Positions 8,506-9,628 of a DNA stretch of 9,628 nucleotides are shown piece after piece. Every line of letters starts with the position of its first letter. Within the stretch, counting starts at the first letter, position 1. The DNA comes from CAYGKP01 sp964350605 (GTDB lineage Bacteria; Bacteroidota; Bacteroidia; Cytophagales; JAAEPT01). The notes beneath the pieces were generated by a model, which searched no databases, was not told where the DNA came from, and saw only the letters and a program-made list of their open reading frames with translations. The translations under genes were made by a program, and so were the position numbers. The DNA lies in contig CAYGKP010000086.1 of the NCBI GenBank assembly GCA_964350605.1, positions 1 through 9,628 on the forward strand, given 5' to 3'.

Positions 8506-9597
8506 GAAGGTAGGGGAAGAAGAAAGAGTCAAGGTCCGCAGTACCGCTTCAAGTTGGCGCAGCGAACGTGTTTTTTTCACTTGAGGGCCGTAGAAAAAAC
8601 CTTCGGCCCAGTAGAGGCGGTTTCGCTTCACATCGACAAAAGCGTAGCCCACAAAAGGCCCCGCCATCGTCATGTCGCCAAGTTGCCAGTGGCCGCGCAG
8701 TTCCTGAGCCGGGCGGCCCGCAAAGCTGGTGGTTTGGGTGTGGACCTTCACGTAGGTTTCGGTGTAGAGGTACGAGGTGGTGTCGTCGCTGCCATAGACA
8801 TACTGCTTGCCCAGCGCGTCGCGCCACGCGATCAGGCTGTCGACCGACAACTGCGAGGCATCGCGGTACTCCTTCCAGGCGATCATCACGTTGTAGTCCT
8901 TGGTCGAGGTGGGTTCACGTAGCCAAAGGAAGTCCGCTTCATTGCGCGCCACTTGATAATCCTTGGGTACCATCATCTCAAGGCCATGCTGGCTTTCCAG
9001 CACGCGCTGGATTGAATCGCTGCGGCCTTGGCGGCGCAAGTCCGCTCGGTAGGCTTCCACTGCGGGGCCGTGGAAATAGGTGCGCACCTCCTCGGCATGA
9101 GCGGCGATGAAGTTGCGGAGTGAGTCGCTGTTCGGCGAAAGGATCACCAGGGCGTACTGGCCCTTTAGGTACAGGCTGTCGATGCGGATCAGGAAGGTTG
9201 TGCCTTCGCGGCTGACGCGGTCCAAGGTCTTGGGTTTCGCCATGCCCCGAATGGAAGCCGCCGAAGCGGAAGGGTCGTCCATGCAGACGGCGAACAGGTA
9301 CATCCGCTCGCGGGTGCGCATCTGTTTGAGGTCCTCGGGTTTGGCGTAGGACACCTTGAACATCGGCTCAGGCCGGGCGATGCCATCCATCGTTCGTTGC
9401 AGCGCAGAATCAATCGCTGGGCCGGCGCCGTTGTTCCACTCCTCGGGGCTGAGCACCAGGTTCACTTGGTCGAACGAACCCACCAACTTTTGCGGCCCCA
9501 CACCTTCGCGATCAAGCCCGCAGCCCGACAGCAAAAGCGCGCCGAACAGACCAACCAAAGCGAGGCCAGCGGGGGTGAAGCGAGGGGAATTGCGCAT
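8503..9597 (-). CDS. DUF4837 family lipoprotein
   Basis: This is a 364-residue predicted lipoprotein of unknown function. The N-terminus has Arg2 and Arg6, a hydrophobic stretch (about 11-23) and a lipobox LSGC with Cys26, so the mature protein should be lipid-anchored, probably facing the periplasm. The body resembles the Bacteroidota-restricted DUF4837 family: an early segment ending LSPEEW (49-54), RPEPMFKVSY (75-84), RTRERMYLFAV (94-104), then a second half with VPKDYQVARNEADFLWLRE (210-228), an RGHW..GDMTMAGPF region (301-315) and AEGFFYGP (331-338) followed by RQLEAVLRTL near the end. No catalytic motif is visible. The protein has few cysteines besides the lipidated one (Cys105). It is the first gene of the apparent operon and overlaps maeB by one base. 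The ATG fits both the signal peptide and the short leader upstream. The family call is from pattern memory; the lipoprotein call is directly visible. Confidence 0.88.
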   Translation of the reverse strand: MRNSPRFTPAGLALVGLFGALLLSGCGLDREGVGPQKLVGSFDQVNLVLSPEEWNNGAGPAIDSALQRTMDGIARPEPMFKVSYAKPEDLKQMRTRERMYLFAVCMDDPSASAASIRGMAKPKTLDRVSREGTTFLIRIDSLYLKGQYALVILSPNSDSLRNFIAAHAEEVRTYFHGPAVEAYRADLRRQGRSDSIQRVLESQHGLEMMVPKDYQVARNEADFLWLREPTSTKDYNVMIAWKEYRDASQLSVDSLIAWRDALGKQYVYGSDDTTSYLYTETYVKVHTQTTSFAGRPAQELRGHWQLGDMTMAGPFVGYAFVDVKRNRLYWAEGFFYGPQVKKTRSLRQLEAVLRTLTLSSSPTF

Positions 9598-9628
9598 GCT
9601 GGGTTAAAACTACAAATTCTGCCCACGG
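9598..9628 (-). promoter_or_regulatory. Short leader upstream of the operon; possible promoter element
   Basis: Only 31 bases precede the first gene. They are more AT-rich than their surroundings and contain AGAATTTG (9620-9613), which partly matches the Bacteroidota -7 box (TAnnTTTG) and lies 15 bases before the ATG. The matching -33 TTTG element would fall outside the window, so it cannot be tested. No Shine-Dalgarno sequence is seen before the ATG. This is a weak call. Confidence 0.2.

Overview
The window comes from a GC-rich member of the Bacteroidota, probably a metagenome or draft assembly because it holds a run of ten Ns. The phylum call rests on two lineage-restricted proteins: SprA, the giant outer-membrane translocon of the type IX secretion system (T9SS), and a DUF4837-family lipoprotein. 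Start sites lacking Shine-Dalgarno sequences at usual spacing fit this too. The order malic enzyme - ruvA - sprA is familiar from Flavobacteriales-like genomes, but I cannot fix the order or family from this window.

All four real genes lie on the minus strand and read from right to left: a DUF4837 lipoprotein (9597-8503), the malic enzyme/phosphotransacetylase hybrid maeB (8503-6224), the Holliday-junction protein ruvA (6227-5637) and sprA (from 5598 leftward, running off the window at base 1). The first three are joined by stop/start overlaps (TGATG, then ATGA). sprA follows ruvA after 38 bases and begins with GTG. No terminator or promoter is visible between the genes, so they look like one transcription unit with translational coupling. 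Its promoter would lie at or beyond the right edge.

sprA fills more than half of the window. Positions 3298-3307 are Ns, and this placeholder breaks the frame: the coding frame before the gap and the one after it differ by one base. Conserved SprA sequence continues on both sides, so this is one gene with an assembly gap and not two genes or a pseudogene. About 763 residues are readable before the gap and 1098 after it. Roughly the last 500 residues lie outside the window.

The products have no obvious shared biochemistry: central carbon flux (MaeB), recombination (RuvA), and envelope or secretion functions (SprA, perhaps the lipoprotein). The plus strand contains several long open frames, but they are antisense shadows of these genes. 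I found no RNA gene, mobile element, CRISPR array or new system. The points worth a second look are the gap, the operon composition and a PTA domain that appears to lack catalytic residues.
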